64,000 nucleotides of DNA from assembly GCA_009731375.1 (NCBI GenBank), contig BJOX01000275.1, positions 328,643 to 392,642 of the forward strand, written 5' to 3'. This DNA is from Paulinella micropora. Lineage: Eukaryota > Cercozoa > Imbricatea > Euglyphida. Under the pieces are notes generated by a model. That model saw nothing but the letters and a program-made list of their open reading frames with translations, did no database searches and was not told the DNA's origin. Shown piece after piece: positions 28,397 to 40,600 of this stretch. Each line of letters starts with the position of its first letter. Within the stretch, counting starts at the first letter, position 1. A program made the position numbers and the translations under genes.

Positions 28397-28966
28397 ATGA
28401 AGCATAACCGATTCATATCTGCTCTTTTAATTCAGTCCTGTAACAAGGACAAGGAAGCGATGTCGGTTATCAGAACAGCTGGCACTGACGTGGTTGATTG
28501 TTTCATGGCGTTGAGAAAGAGATATGGTGGGCTTGACCTTGTTAAATGGAAGGAACGTCAAGATTTTCTCGACTACTCTTACCCCAAAAAGGTCCAATAT
28601 GTGAGATCTTGGTTAACTGTTTTTCATAGTAATATAACTGATCAGGAGACAGTCATGAGGGTCCCGTACCCTGAGCTTGTCAAGACAGAGATGGTGATGA
28701 AAAAGATCGAACACCTGACTGAATTCGATAGTTATCGTAACAAGGTCACCAGCCTCCTTCCGGAGGAACGATCGGGTTGGGAGTCCTTTGTGAAAGTGAT
28801 AGAGCAGATTGCTCAGACCGATGAATCAAAATCAAAGATGAAAAAACTTTATGCGTCGGGGGGTGGTTTCCGTTCCCCTTCCACTAAAGCTTCATCAGGT
28901 ACTGAGACAAGGAGTGATCCCATATCAGTCAACCTTATGGGTAATCAAACTGGGAGAACACCATAA
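28397..28966 (+). CDS. Retroelement Gag-like polyprotein fragment (189 aa)
   Basis: A helical, charged protein with MALRKRYGGLDLVKWKERQD and a following helix-rich domain resembles Gag/UBN2-type capsid regions of LTR retroelements. There is no zinc knuckle before the stop. Downstream frames with an acidic Ser/Glu-rich stretch (up to about 29410) look like continuation after frame breaks. I judge it a decayed retroelement or a domesticated relic. Confidence 0.4.
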   Translation: MKHNRFISALLIQSCNKDKEAMSVIRTAGTDVVDCFMALRKRYGGLDLVKWKERQDFLDYSYPKKVQYVRSWLTVFHSNITDQETVMRVPYPELVKTEMVMKKIEHLTEFDSYRNKVTSLLPEERSGWESFVKVIEQIAQTDESKSKMKKLYASGGGFRSPSTKASSGTETRSDPISVNLMGNQTGRTP

Positions 28967-29749
28967 AGAAGGTTGTTACAACTGTCGATGAGACCACCAG
29001 ATCAAAATCTTTATTGCTCCTTGTACCCTTTCCGAAATTCAATGCCCCCGAGACGGACATGTCCCTGTAAATTCCCATAAGGAGAAAGGCAGCTACTGCT
29101 AGGATATTACTTACCCTAGCTAAAGATGTAGGGGAGCTGAGTCTAACGAGGACAAGTAAGAGTAAGGAGGGCAGGAAAGGAAAGAGAAAGATAAGACGAC
29201 AGAAAGGAGAAGGAGGGAAGGAGAAAAGAAAGCTGAAGGCATCTGACTTCATCAAGAAGAGCACAGCTAAAGCAAAGACGATTAGTTTGAACGCAGGGGG
29301 TTCTGAGTTCTCTTCTTCTGATGGTTCTGAAGAAGAAGGAGAGGAGTCCGAAATTCCTGGTTCAGACGAAGAGTCTGCTACTCTTGATGAAGAGGAAGGA
29401 GAAGAGTGAGTAGGAGAGATAGGTTACATCAATCACATGATGAGGCTCAGCATAAACATGATGGAAAAAGAGGAAACGGACGAAGAAGGGTCAAACCTCT
29501 CATACGACACCACCCCATCTCCTTCCTCTTTTGATCTACAAGCATCGCCACCTCACGCATCCGATTCGAGATATGAGCAGAGAGAGGGTAACATACGCAC
29601 ACATAACATACAAGTTCATCCTCCTACCACTGAACCACGATCTATTCCCCTCCTGAAAAACAATGTTTTCGTTACCTCCCTTGACATGGCGGGTGACCCA
29701 ACGCTCCTAGGGGTAATCTACTGCATGGAGGATAGATGGGGACTTCGCC

Positions 29750-30076
29750 GTGTCGAGGGGGGTTACAATTGTCAAGAAAGTTCTGATGGAATCCCTGGCT
29801 TCTACCTCTAACCATTTGTGGAAACAGGAGGGTCCCGGTCTTAACCTATGGGCACAACCCATCAAAAGTAGTACACTGCCGGTTTCGGCCAAAAAGCAGT
29901 GTGAGATTTTCAACAGAAAAGGAATCAGGTGTGAGTGGAAAGTTGGGGCCGCACGGGCACAGAAAGTGGGAAGTCAATGTGCGGTAAGGATGGCGGTGCA
30001 TGGCTGTGATTTTTGTTCGAATCACGACGGTACAGAGCAAGTAAGGGGACTCCCGAGAATTATTGGCCCTTATTAG
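29750..30076 (+). CDS. Cys/His motif ORF of the decayed retroelement region
   Basis: A 108-aa frame with the pattern C-x9-C ... QCAVRMAVHGCDFCSNHDG, a C/H-rich metal-binding arrangement often seen in short retroelement or nucleic-acid-binding proteins. It overlaps another frame (29437-29811), so one of them is probably not real. Its relation to the gag-like frame upstream is unproven. Confidence 0.3.
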   Translation: MSRGVTIVKKVLMESLASTSNHLWKQEGPGLNLWAQPIKSSTLPVSAKKQCEIFNRKGIRCEWKVGAARAQKVGSQCAVRMAVHGCDFCSNHDGTEQVRGLPRIIGPY

Positions 30077-30257
30077 AGCACAGTTGAACAGGGGGAGTAT
30101 GCAGTTCAAGGTGCCTTGATGCTAGCTCCGATTGAATGGATCTTACGTCAGTGGACTAGGATAGAACAGGACTCCTCCCTTATCAGCTCTATTTTCGAAT
30201 TCCCTCATATCATCCTCAAGCACCTCAAACACCGCATCATCCTCCTCTACAGGTCAT

Positions 30258-30471
30258 ATGCCTTCTATTTCAGCTGTGAAACGTTCTAACCCAAAAACAG
30301 AAAAGGGTGAGAACGTTGAGGTTGCAGTAGAGGGAACCACTCAGATAAGATACGGCAAGAGGGAGAGAGGTGAGGGAGAGATGATGCTTGAAGAAGACTA
30401 TGATGAAAGAGACTCCCCTACCTCTCAGAAGTTCTTTTCTCCCTCTGAACCATCTGTAATAACACAGCAAG

Positions 30472-30505
<34 letters not shown>

Positions 30506-30665
30506 AACAATAACAATAACAATAACAATAACAATAACAATAACAACAACAACAACATTGTCAACAACAGCAACAACAGCAACAACAGCAACAACAGCAG
30601 CAGCAACTGTGTTGCAAAAGCAAAGTTTCGATGAGATTTTTTATTTGTCGTCCGGGCCTGACTGA
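30258..30665 (+). CDS. Possible exon with Thr/Ile-rich microsatellite tail
   Basis: It follows a CTCTACAG|GT pattern that could be a splice acceptor. The first 70 residues are charged and non-repetitive; the rest is translation of (CAA/ATA)n (30474-30600). Function unknown and coding status uncertain. Confidence 0.25.
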
Positions 30666-30894
30666 TCATGAATTGCGGGCCTGCCTGACAAAAATGACTG
30701 CTCTGCATTTTCAAATAATTATTTTTCTAGCGCCGCGAGGGTGCTCGCCTCGTTTCTTGACGTGTTATAATACATTTGTGTATGTTGTTTCTAAAGATAC
30801 TAAATTATTTGAAAAATCTCGTGTATTTCATATGTTATATCATCAAGTATTTCAGTAGTTATATTATCACACTACAGTGTTACTGATAATCACT

Positions 30895-31417
<523 letters not shown>

Positions 31418-31447
31418 TTTCGAGCTTTTCTCCCAGTCAGTCATCCC

Positions 31448-32200
31448 ATGCGCACTGATGCTCGTTATGGACCGCCCTGTGTCGCGGCTCCACCCCAAAA
31501 CAAGACAGCTGAGTTGCATGCTACTCGAGCGTCGGACGTGCGACATCATAACGAAGGTCTTCGTCCGTTCCAACAGCCTCACCATTCTCAAGACTTGTCA
31601 AGTTTGATAAATGCATGCCAAGTAATCCCTGCCTTCGATTCTGTGCTGGATATGATGGTTGATGGACTCCAAGTTGAAGAAAACGCAGTTGCGCATATTG
31701 TGGCAATGATGTCGGGTGACTCTGAAGGAAAGAAACATCCCAAACACAAGCTCCTGCCAGATCAGCCAAGACCTGTACGCAGAGAGCGTGATGACACGAC
31801 CGCCCAATACGAGGCTCGACGCATACGAGAAGAAGCTCTCTTTGCTGCACGCGTAGCTGAATTGACCAACATCAACAAGCAGTACTCAAACATTGCAGTG
31901 GGAATATCTATCAGGAAGGAGATCAACATACGTTACATGGCAGTCTGGGCACTGCGAGTGCAGCGTGGGACGGAGTCACCGTACGGAACATTTGGCAAGG
32001 CCAAGGTAGCGGACGCTTCGTTTTTAATTCGTTTTTGCGGCCCTTGGATTTATGATGGTCTGGGCATCAAGCAAGAAGTACTCAAATATTTAGCGAGTCT
32101 TTTTCGTGTTCTGCGCGTAACAAAACTGCGCAAAATACCTAGCGACCCAGTGGCATTGAACAACCTAGGCACGTGGATCATCGAACAGGTACTTTTGCAA
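31448..32200 (+). CDS. Unknown host or element-encoded protein, 3' end in poly(A)
   Basis: About 250 residues of non-repetitive, compositionally normal protein. It has a charged helical middle (ERDDTTAQYEARRIREEAL) and a Trp/Leu-rich C-terminal half (WALRVQRGTESPYGTFGKAK). I do not recognise the family. The frame runs into a run of about 35 A at 32200-32237 and a 10-N join, so its end is unknown; the poly(A) could be a retroposed 3' end. It lies between AGTGAT palindrome clusters 2 and 3. Confidence 0.4.
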
Positions 32201-32237
<37 letters not shown>

Positions 32238-32247
32238 NNNNNNNNNN

Positions 32248-32345
32248 AGTCTTTTAGTGATGAGCACTAGACCTGTAGTGATGAGCACTAGCATCTTAGT
32301 GATGATCACTATACTGGTCTTCATCGTAAGGTATATTGTCTAGTC
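32248..32345. repeat. AGTGATGATCACT palindrome cluster 3
   Basis: CTTTTAGTGATGAGCACTAG and variants, ending in GTAAGGTATATTGTCTAG, which also ends cluster 1. Confidence 0.75.
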
Positions 32346-32894
32346 ACTACATCTTGACAATACTAATAATGATCAGGGCATGCAAGATTTACATTGAATT
32401 GACGTAATGTATGAAGGTGAACATATCCTTGTAGGTAGTGGAGATTGCACAAGTCCTGCCCAGGACGGAGCATACATTTTGGCTGCATCAACTTGTGTGT
32501 TGTGTGTGGAGTTATGTGTCACATGAAGAATTAGAGCACTCTACCAGACACTTCTGCGTATTGGCTAGAAAGGCAGCAGATGTTTCTGAAAGGTCAAGCA
32601 AACAGCCAGAAAGACCCTGAAATGACTCTTTTTAAACGCTGGAGTGATGTTGCATGTCTGAAGACTACATTTGGACAGGCGCTCTCCGACTTGCAACAAA
32701 GCGCTGCCATGCCAAACACCAGGAAATTCAGTTTGATAAAAAGCAGCCCCAGCTCCAGGTGAATCCGAGTGAACCAAACAAGTTAATTTGTACAAAAAAA
32801 GTACAAGCTCGCTGAAGAGCAGCGTACGGATGTCGTTTTGTTCTTGGAAAAGTACTGGAGAGAGTGAGGACTTTCTCGAGTTGATGAAGACAAG

Positions 32895-33617
32895 ATGCCA
32901 ACAAATGAACGTCCTGATTTCTCTGCTCTTCGTTGTGATGTTACTAAGCACCGGAGTGCAGTCGTCCGAGCGGTGTGCATGATATGTGGTGAAGCATCCA
33001 ACAAACGTTACGCAGGAGGAACATGTGCAGTTGCAAAGGAAGATCTCAAAAGAGATTTTCCAGGTGGGGTTCGCAGCAGTGCGAGATATAGTGCATATAT
33101 CCGCTATTACCTTGCAGTAGCATTGATTAATCCAGACATAACCTTGGAACTCGCAGCGGTAGAGCTTCTGCGGTGCTACGCAAATCCCAAAAAGCGTGGT
33201 ATGTGGCTATGTCAAGCGGTTCCCGATCGCAAAGAGAAATTGCAATTTCTCCCTTTGAACTCATTGGAGATGCCTTGCGTGACTGCAGACGTACCTACCA
33301 AGAGTGGCTTCATGTATTGGATTCCGGTCGATGATTCCATTCTGCCTGATTATATGCAAGAGACAGTAGATAGGATGGTGGATGGTAAGGATCCAACACC
33401 AGCACCTGACCAAGACATTCCTGTGGTTGATCTTGATGCGTTATATGCAAGTGACAGTGAGGCTGAACAGAAACTGCCAGAAACAAGACAAATACGAGAG
33501 GTGAATTTGGAATCGTCAGATGATGAGGCGGACCAAGATGTGATGGACTCTAGGCTTTACGCTCCTTGTCTAAACGAGATTTTTGCGGACGGCGAGGAAA
33601 GTAATAGCAGGAGATAG
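32895..33617 (+). CDS. Unknown protein (240 aa) with an in-frame stop just upstream
   Basis: An intact frame with CMICGEASNKRYAGGTC (a CxxC...C pair), helical core and acidic C-terminus (ESSDDEADQD). The same frame continues upstream as convincing protein (TDVVLFLEKYWRE) but is interrupted by TGA at 32865-32867, so this is either a short gene starting at 32895 or a pseudogene of a longer one. No family is recognised. It is bracketed by palindrome clusters 3 and 4. Confidence 0.4.
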   Translation: MPTNERPDFSALRCDVTKHRSAVVRAVCMICGEASNKRYAGGTCAVAKEDLKRDFPGGVRSSARYSAYIRYYLAVALINPDITLELAAVELLRCYANPKKRGMWLCQAVPDRKEKLQFLPLNSLEMPCVTADVPTKSGFMYWIPVDDSILPDYMQETVDRMVDGKDPTPAPDQDIPVVDLDALYASDSEAEQKLPETRQIREVNLESSDDEADQDVMDSRLYAPCLNEIFADGEESNSRR

Positions 33618-33769
33618 ATGTAAGAAATTAATTGAATCCAGCAAAATTTTAGACACAGTCTACCTTTTAAATCAAGACACTGATTATTAAAAATATCCAA
33701 GTGACGCTCATATTTCATACAGAGACAGAGTACAGATAACTTACATATAATGTTCAATATAACTAGTTC

Positions 33770-33865
33770 CGGTCACTATGACCTTAGTGATAGACACGCA
33801 AAAGGTAATGATGCTAGTGATGGTCACTAGATTATGACACTTAGTGATGATCACTAGACTTCTAT
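33770..33865. repeat. AGTGATGATCACT palindrome cluster 4
   Basis: TTAGTGATAGACA, CTAGTGATGGTCACTAG and TTAGTGATGATCACTAG in close succession. Confidence 0.7.
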
Positions 33866-33974
33866 TAGCTTGAGCGTGAAATGGTTTACAACCACGATTA
33901 CGATTAAAGAATCTGTCTTTGTTTGTTATTTTATTAGCTTTTGAATTATGAAACGTTTGTACAATACGTTACGT

Positions 33975-34077
33975 TATGTATGTATGTATGTTTGGATGTA
34001 TGTATGTATGTATGTATGTATGTATGTATGTATGTAGGTCTGTATATATGAATGTATGTATATCGTCGTTGTTGTCG

Positions 34078-34115
<38 letters not shown>

Positions 34116-34259
34116 CGATTTAATTAAGAATCATGGACTAGTTGAAGTTGTTGCTGTTGTTGCTGTTGTTGTTGTTGTTGTTGTTGTTGTCGTCGTCGTC
34201 GTCGTTGTTGTTGTTGTCGTTGTTGTTCTTATTCAATTTAATTCATAATGATGGACTAC

Positions 34260-34294
<35 letters not shown>

Positions 34295-35560
34295 GAATCA
34301 ATCAAATTAAACCAATGACAAAATGGTGTGTGGCTAACGGCTTTAAGTAAAAACTACCACTCCAGGACAAATATTAATTTCTTGTCATCCCCAGCCGTCG
34401 GGATGCCAGAGCATGCTGATTTTACTATATAACTCTAGAGCTCAGGAACAAAAAATAGAGATAGAAGGAAAGGAGCAAACGAGTGTGCCCTATAGTAGAA
34501 CAACAACAAGAGAGGGGGAAGAGGAAAGGCAGTGAGGGATGCAAGCCTGAACCACAGAACAAGCCTGCAGAAAAGGAGAAGAGGAAGAAAGAAGGGAGAT
34601 GAAAGGGGAGGAGGGACTCGCCGTGGCCAAGGGGAAAACAGTCCGAGCAACACTGTAGAAGCACACGTGAGAAACTATAGTCATAGAGTGAGGCTAGCAG
34701 ACACCAGCAATTAGTCACAAGCGCTGGAGGCAGAAAGAAAGAGCTGTCTAGAAACCTTCAGAGTCAAAGAGAGGCGAGGAGACACATCCTAGCATTCGAG
34801 CAAGTGGCAAAAAGCCCCATGGCCACCATGATATCCTGCGAGTGATCATGGCCCCACCTTCTGAACCTAGGGCTGTGACGCAGTCGCAAAGCGGGATGGG
34901 AACAGGATAGGGAGTGGTAGGCCCTAACAACTGACTCAAGAGAAGGGAAGGCTGCGAAAAAAGGATCACCCCGAGCACACTAGCTGCTGTTATTGTTGTT
35001 GTTGCTGTTTTTGTTGTTGTTGACTTTAATTAAAGTAATTAAACTCATGGCATGATGGTGCATTGCTAACGGCCTTCGAGCGCCACGTAAAGACAAATAA
35101 TAACTGCTGCTGTTGTTGTTGTTGTTGTTGTTGTTGTTAAATTTAATTAAAGTAATGAAATCAATGGCATGATGGTGCATGGCAAGTGTTGTTGTTGTTG
35201 TTGTTGTCGTTGTTGTCGTTGTTGTTGTTGTTGTCGTTGTCGTTGTTGTTGATGTTGTCATTGTTGTTGTTGTTGTCGTTGTTGTTGTTGTTATACTTAA
35301 TTGAAGTAATTAAACTAATTGTTGTTGTTGTTGTTGTTGTTGTTATTATTATTATGGTTGTGTTGTTGTTGTTGCTCTTGCTGTTGTTGTTGCTGTTGTT
35401 GTTGTTATTGTTGTTGTTCAATTTATTTATAACAAAATTTAAACAAAGTGATACAAATGCATTGTTCTTGTTGTGTTGTTGTTGTTGTTGAATTTAATAA
35501 TATATAAAACCACAGCAAAGTACTTAAAATGCAAGATGGTGTGTGGCTACGGTCTTCATT

Positions 35561-35592
<32 letters not shown>

Positions 35593-35967
35593 CAATTTAA
35601 TAATAATAAAACTTAAACAAATTACTTAAAATGCAAGATTGTGTGTGGCTGTTGTTGTTGTTGTTGTTGTTGTTGCTGTAAATTTAATTACAGTAATTAA
35701 ACCAATGGCATGATGGTGCATGGATAACTGCCTTTAAACCCACTTAAAGACAAGTACATGTCTAATCATCCCCGGCCGACTCGGACGCCAGAGCGTGCTC
35801 ACTGTACTATAGGACTCTAGAGCTCAAAGACAAGAAATAAAGAGAGAGAAAAAATGAGTTGTTGTTGTTGTTGTTGTTGTTGTTGCTGCTGCTGTTGTTG
35901 CTGTTGTTGCTGTTGTTGTTGTTGTTGTTGTTGTTATTGTTGTACGTGTCCATGTTGGTGTTGTACA

Positions 35968-36018
<51 letters not shown>

Positions 36019-36315
36019 AAAATTTAATGATAATAATACAACAGTTGCAGAACAATCTAATTAATATTAATAATAATATTAACTAAATCAATTGCAAGCT
36101 GGTGTGTGGCTTTCGGCTCGTATGTGTATACCCCCAGATATATATATCGCCACTTCCAGACAATAATCTAGTCATCCCGTGCCGATTCGAGCTCGAGACG
36201 CCAGAGCTTGCTCACTGCACTGTTGTTGTTTTTGTTGTTGTTGCTTAATTTAATAATAATAGTAAAACTTTAACAAAATATTTAAAATGCAAGATGGTGT
36301 GTGGCTACGGCCTTC

Positions 36316-36351
<36 letters not shown>

Positions 36352-36470
36352 CGCTGTTGTTGTTGTTGTTTTTGTTTTTGTTGTTTTGCTGTTGTTGTTG
36401 TTGTTGTTGTTGTTGCTGCTGTTCTTGTTGTTGTTGCTGTTGTTGTTGTTGTTGTTGTTGCTGTTGTTGC

Positions 36471-36504
<34 letters not shown>

Positions 36505-36560
36505 ATTGTCGTTGTTGTTGTTGTTGTTATTGTCGTTGTTGTTGTTGTTGTTGTTGTGTG
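33975..36560. repeat. (TATG)n and many (TTG)n microsatellites in a dispersed unit
   Basis: TATG units at 33975-34060, then TTG tracts (34065-34115, 34150-34225, 34258-34296, 34980-35020, 35108-35137, 35187-35290, 35318-35425, 35560-35592, 35650-35677, 35857-36018, 36317-36560). Each is followed by a related string (AATTTAATTAAAGTAATNAA, then ATGGCATGATGGTGCATGG). This looks like a dispersed unit with a (TTG)n head. 34300-34980 is unique sequence without a recognised gene. Confidence 0.75.
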
Positions 36561-37005
36561 CGTGTACGCCACATACGCTACAGTAAAGCAAGTGCACAAG
36601 CTGCACTGCCCAAACTATTTAAAGTACCAAATTCTTTTACCAGATGGCGAAATGCTGATATATATTGCCCAAGTATTGCCATAATCTTTGCTTGAAGAAG
36701 TTTTATTTTATTTACCTTTCAACGTGCCTGTTGGTTGAAATGGTTTTACTTCAACGTGCCTGTTGGTTGGAATGGAATGGTTTTACTTGCTATTGAAACG
36801 TGATCGGAAAGGTTATTGTTATTGAAACGTGTTCTTTGCTTTTGTCGTGAGATGACGCTATTTGCTTGGCGATATATCGTCTATCCAAAGGTTGGACTCT
36901 ACTACTAGGTAGACCTTCCGTTGATTGAAGTTAGTACAAGTACTAGTGACCTCTGGTCATCCATTCAAATCGCTAGCTCAAGAGCTACAACTACTAACTA
37001 AGTAG
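36561..37005. other. Unique sequence plus copy 1 of the CTA-associated repeat
   Basis: No gene is seen. From about 36895 it carries a divergent copy of the CTA-associated family (CCTTCCGTTGATTGAAGTTA ... TCCATTCAAATCGCTAGCTC). Confidence 0.5.
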
Positions 37006-37076
<71 letters not shown>

Positions 37077-37077
37077 G
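37006..37077. repeat. (CTA)n microsatellite
   Basis: Pure CTA units next to the GGCCTAGGCCTTCGG head of a CTA-associated repeat. Confidence 0.95.
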
Positions 37078-37122
37078 GCCTAGGCCTTCGGTTTAATGAA
37101 GTTAAGAATTTAACCTCTGGTC

Positions 37123-37252
37123 TGTCGGCCGGCCCGTACATTACATAGTGGCATCAAGTGTTGTCCGGCTTGTCGTTACTTGACTCTTATGCTTGGTCTG
37201 CCCCTCTACAGTTGAGGTACAACTAAGTGTCAGAGTAGCTGTTCCGGTTACA
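37123..37252 (+). repeat. 5' LTR (130 bp)
   Basis: TGTCGGCCGG ... CCGGTTACA. Unusually short for an LTR. Confidence 0.93.
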
Positions 37253-37254
37253 TC

Positions 37255-37267
37255 TGGAGCCACTAAC
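37255..37267 (+). promoter_or_regulatory. Primer-binding site candidate
   Basis: TGGAGCCACTAAC starts two bases after the 5' LTR; TGG matches the CCA end of a tRNA. The tRNA species cannot be named from the sequence alone. Confidence 0.5.
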
Positions 37268-37619
37268 AAAAATTGAACGGGGTTTTGCTTTTGCTTTTCG
37301 TGAGGTTCACGAAAAGCTCAAGTTCTCACGTTTTTCTTGCCTTGTTTTTCTTGAGGTTTTGACACCTCGGAATTTCCGACAAAAAAGGGTGTTGACCTTT
37401 TTCAAGTTTTGCTTTAGACAGTTGAGCTCTCCTTAGGGGGAGAGGGATAGAAACAGATTGTGTGTGAGGTGTAGGAGCACGCACATTTGTTTTGTATTCG
37501 GTTGGAGGAAACAGGTGTCACCAGCATAACTCATAAGCTGTGTGTGGAGCAGTTGTGTGTGTGTGCTGTGTGTGTCATTTGTTGCTTTCTCACATCTCTC
37601 TTCTCTTTCTCATTTCGAT

Positions 37620-40600
37620 ATGTTACCACGTGAGAATAGGAGGAGGATGTTGACAGCAAGCAGCCCTTATTCTACACCAGCGTATACTAGGGGGGGTGGG
37701 TCTTTGGTACCTTCCTCTCTTGGTACACGTTTTATGGGGGCAGGAGCCCTCACAGCGTCGAGTTCGTCGACAACAGGGGGAACACCTCCCTCTTTGCACT
37801 TCATCTCTGCTCGTCTGGAAGACGATTTGAAGACGATGTGGCAGTTTCGTCTCACAGGTGATAGTTGGGCGCACCAGTTACCGTCCACAAAGGCATTGCA
37901 GACGGTCAGACAATGCATTAATGCTATCTCGCCTGGTTCGACGAGGAACGTGTGGGACACACTTGTGATCGGACGCACCACAGTGGCCAATGTTATGGTG
38001 GCAGCAGAGATGGTGGTTCAGATTGCAGAAGCTGTGGGCATGGGGACCCACTACTGGACGCCTGAGAGGCTGGATGCGTCCAGATTGATGGCATCAACGG
38101 AGGGAATGGTCGATCTCAATATAGCGAGGTTGGGACAAGTCCAAGCTGAAGCCTGGGGCACCACTGCCATGGCTGGAGACCTTTCTCGTGACTTTGTCAA
38201 ACGTCACGGACAGCCTGTGTACGACTTGGTTGGCTGTTGGCCGTCTTGGGATGTCTTGGATCAAGGGCATCCAAGATGGACTGAAGTGCAAAAGTTTGCT
38301 CAGTTTCACAGTCAGGTTTGGGCCAGAGTGTCACCCACTGTGCACGCAATGGGCAACTTTATTTTTCGGCCCAAGAGTGGTGTTGGGGCTAAAGTGCTCT
38401 CAATAGACGACGTGTTCACGCCCATTTTCGACGCAATGGATGGCTTCTGGGACAAGGCAGTCTCAGGGACAAAGCCCACTTGGGCTACAGCGGGATCGTC
38501 TGAAAATCTCGTCACGTTGGAACGATTGCTGGTAGTGGATGCCATCGTTTATATGGCCAAAGCTTTTTATCATTTTGCTGTGGCTTGGGATGGCCAGGCA
38601 GAACGACGAAAGCTTGCGGTTTCGTCATGGAACCGTAAGATGGAAAAGAACGACGAGGAACGACGTCGTACTATTGAACGTCACCAGAAGGATGTGGACC
38701 GCCTTCTGGGTGACCAGAAGGCTTTTGCTCTGGACAATCAGAAGGTTGCAATTCCTAGGCATATCTCTGAGCTTCGTATGTGGCTGACAGAGGTACGTCG
38801 GGTCTGTCGTTCAGCTAACATTTATACGCCTGAGGATGTGGCCATAGTGGCTGATAGGTTCTTTCGTTGTCAGTCATCGGTGGACAACGAATGGCTTATG
38901 CAAAGCGAGGTGTGGGCAGCTTTTTGGGGAAAGCTGCAGTCTACTCGGTTCGACGCCATGTGTGTCGATAGTATTGGTCTGATGCTCGCAGAGAAGATGG
39001 GCTACCATGTTTTTGCCTCTAAGTCACAGGAGGTCAGTCAGCTGCAGGCGGAGGTCAAGTGGATGGTGAATAAGAAGCCTGTACTCCACTACATGTTCCA
39101 GAGGATAATGGACATGGTGATTATGCTCACACCTGCAGAAGCCTTCAAATTGACGGCTGTGGCATTGTTCGATCTGAACAATCAAGTCTTTATTAAGATG
39201 CCGAAAGAGATTCAGACGGACACAGAGGTATGGGAATACCTCCTCAAGGGTACTGGACAGTCTACCCCTGAGGCCAGTCCGGAGATATGGAACGTGGATG
39301 AAGACGTGTTGGGGAAAGTCATGCGTCGAGTCCAGAAAACCATCATCGATGAGTGGAAGTGGTCGGGTCCGAGGTCAGGGACTCCCACTCAAGGTAATCA
39401 GAACCAGGGGGGAGGGGATGGTGCGGGACCATTCGAGCCCGGGGATGAAGTTTATTGGGGCCAGGGGTACTCGCGCAGGGGACCTCAGTTCTATGGTCAG
39501 AGACCCCAAGGGGGGCCGGGGCAAGGTCGTCAACGGTTCCAGAGGTCATACTACAATCCCAGGGTGCATAGGCCGTTGTGCATGAAGAAGGCGGGAGCCT
39601 TGTGGCTCAAATCGGGAGCCATGTGCAAGAGCAATTGCCAGAATTTTCATCCTGAAGGCTGGGATGACTCGGTGCAGAAGGAAGTCTTGAGGAAGGTACG
39701 CTACGACTATCCAGTGGGTCCCTTCCATGGCTTGTTGAATACGAATAAGTATTCGCAGGAGCTCAAGAACCTTCAGGATCGTGATCGGAAGGCATACGAT
39801 CAGAAGGGATGGACGGATCCTGGTGAGGCACCTTATTTGAAGGGTGAATGGGAAAAGTTCAGGGTATGGAACCCTCTCACTTCAGATGGCGGCGACGCAC
39901 CGGCGTCTATGGGAAGAGATATCCCGGGCAGGCACGGGAATGAATCCGTGGACCCCTCATGGAATTTACGGGGGTCATCGGATGCGTCCTCAGCAAGGTC
40001 GGCTGCTAGTTCTTCGTCGAGCTCGTCGTCTAGTTCGAGCGATCGGTCGGATCGAGGGCACCTTGACAACCGACGTAGTCGTTCAAGGTCAAGAGATCGT
40101 CGTAGTGATCGTGAGGTCACTCATGTATCGGGCGGTCGTCATTACGACGAGAGGGATGAAGCCCGAGATCGACGAGGATACGATCGAGGAGGGCATGTTC
40201 GTGGCGGATACGACCGAGGACGACGCGATTCACGGAATCGAGATAGGTCACCGGAGCGGAGCCGAGATCGATCTCCACCGCGACGTCGGGGAGGGCGTTC
40301 AGATTCACGGGAACGTCCCAACTCAAATCGGAGCCCGCAGTGGGGCGGCAATCAGGGTAGTTCCCTTTTTCCTAATGCAAATGTGTATGGGGGGGGTGCG
40401 GGAACTTTTCCCTCATCGCATATGCAGCAGGCGGGAGCAGGTGCTTACTATGCGGGTCCAGCTCCGGGGCAGCAGTTACCAGTAGGCTACGGGCAGCCGA
40501 TGCAGCAGCAGTTCTACCAAGGGCAGCCACAGCAGCAGGTGGTTGCTTATGGGGGACAGTCTTACATCCCTCCAGCACCAATCTTGCCTGCTCCTGGTAT

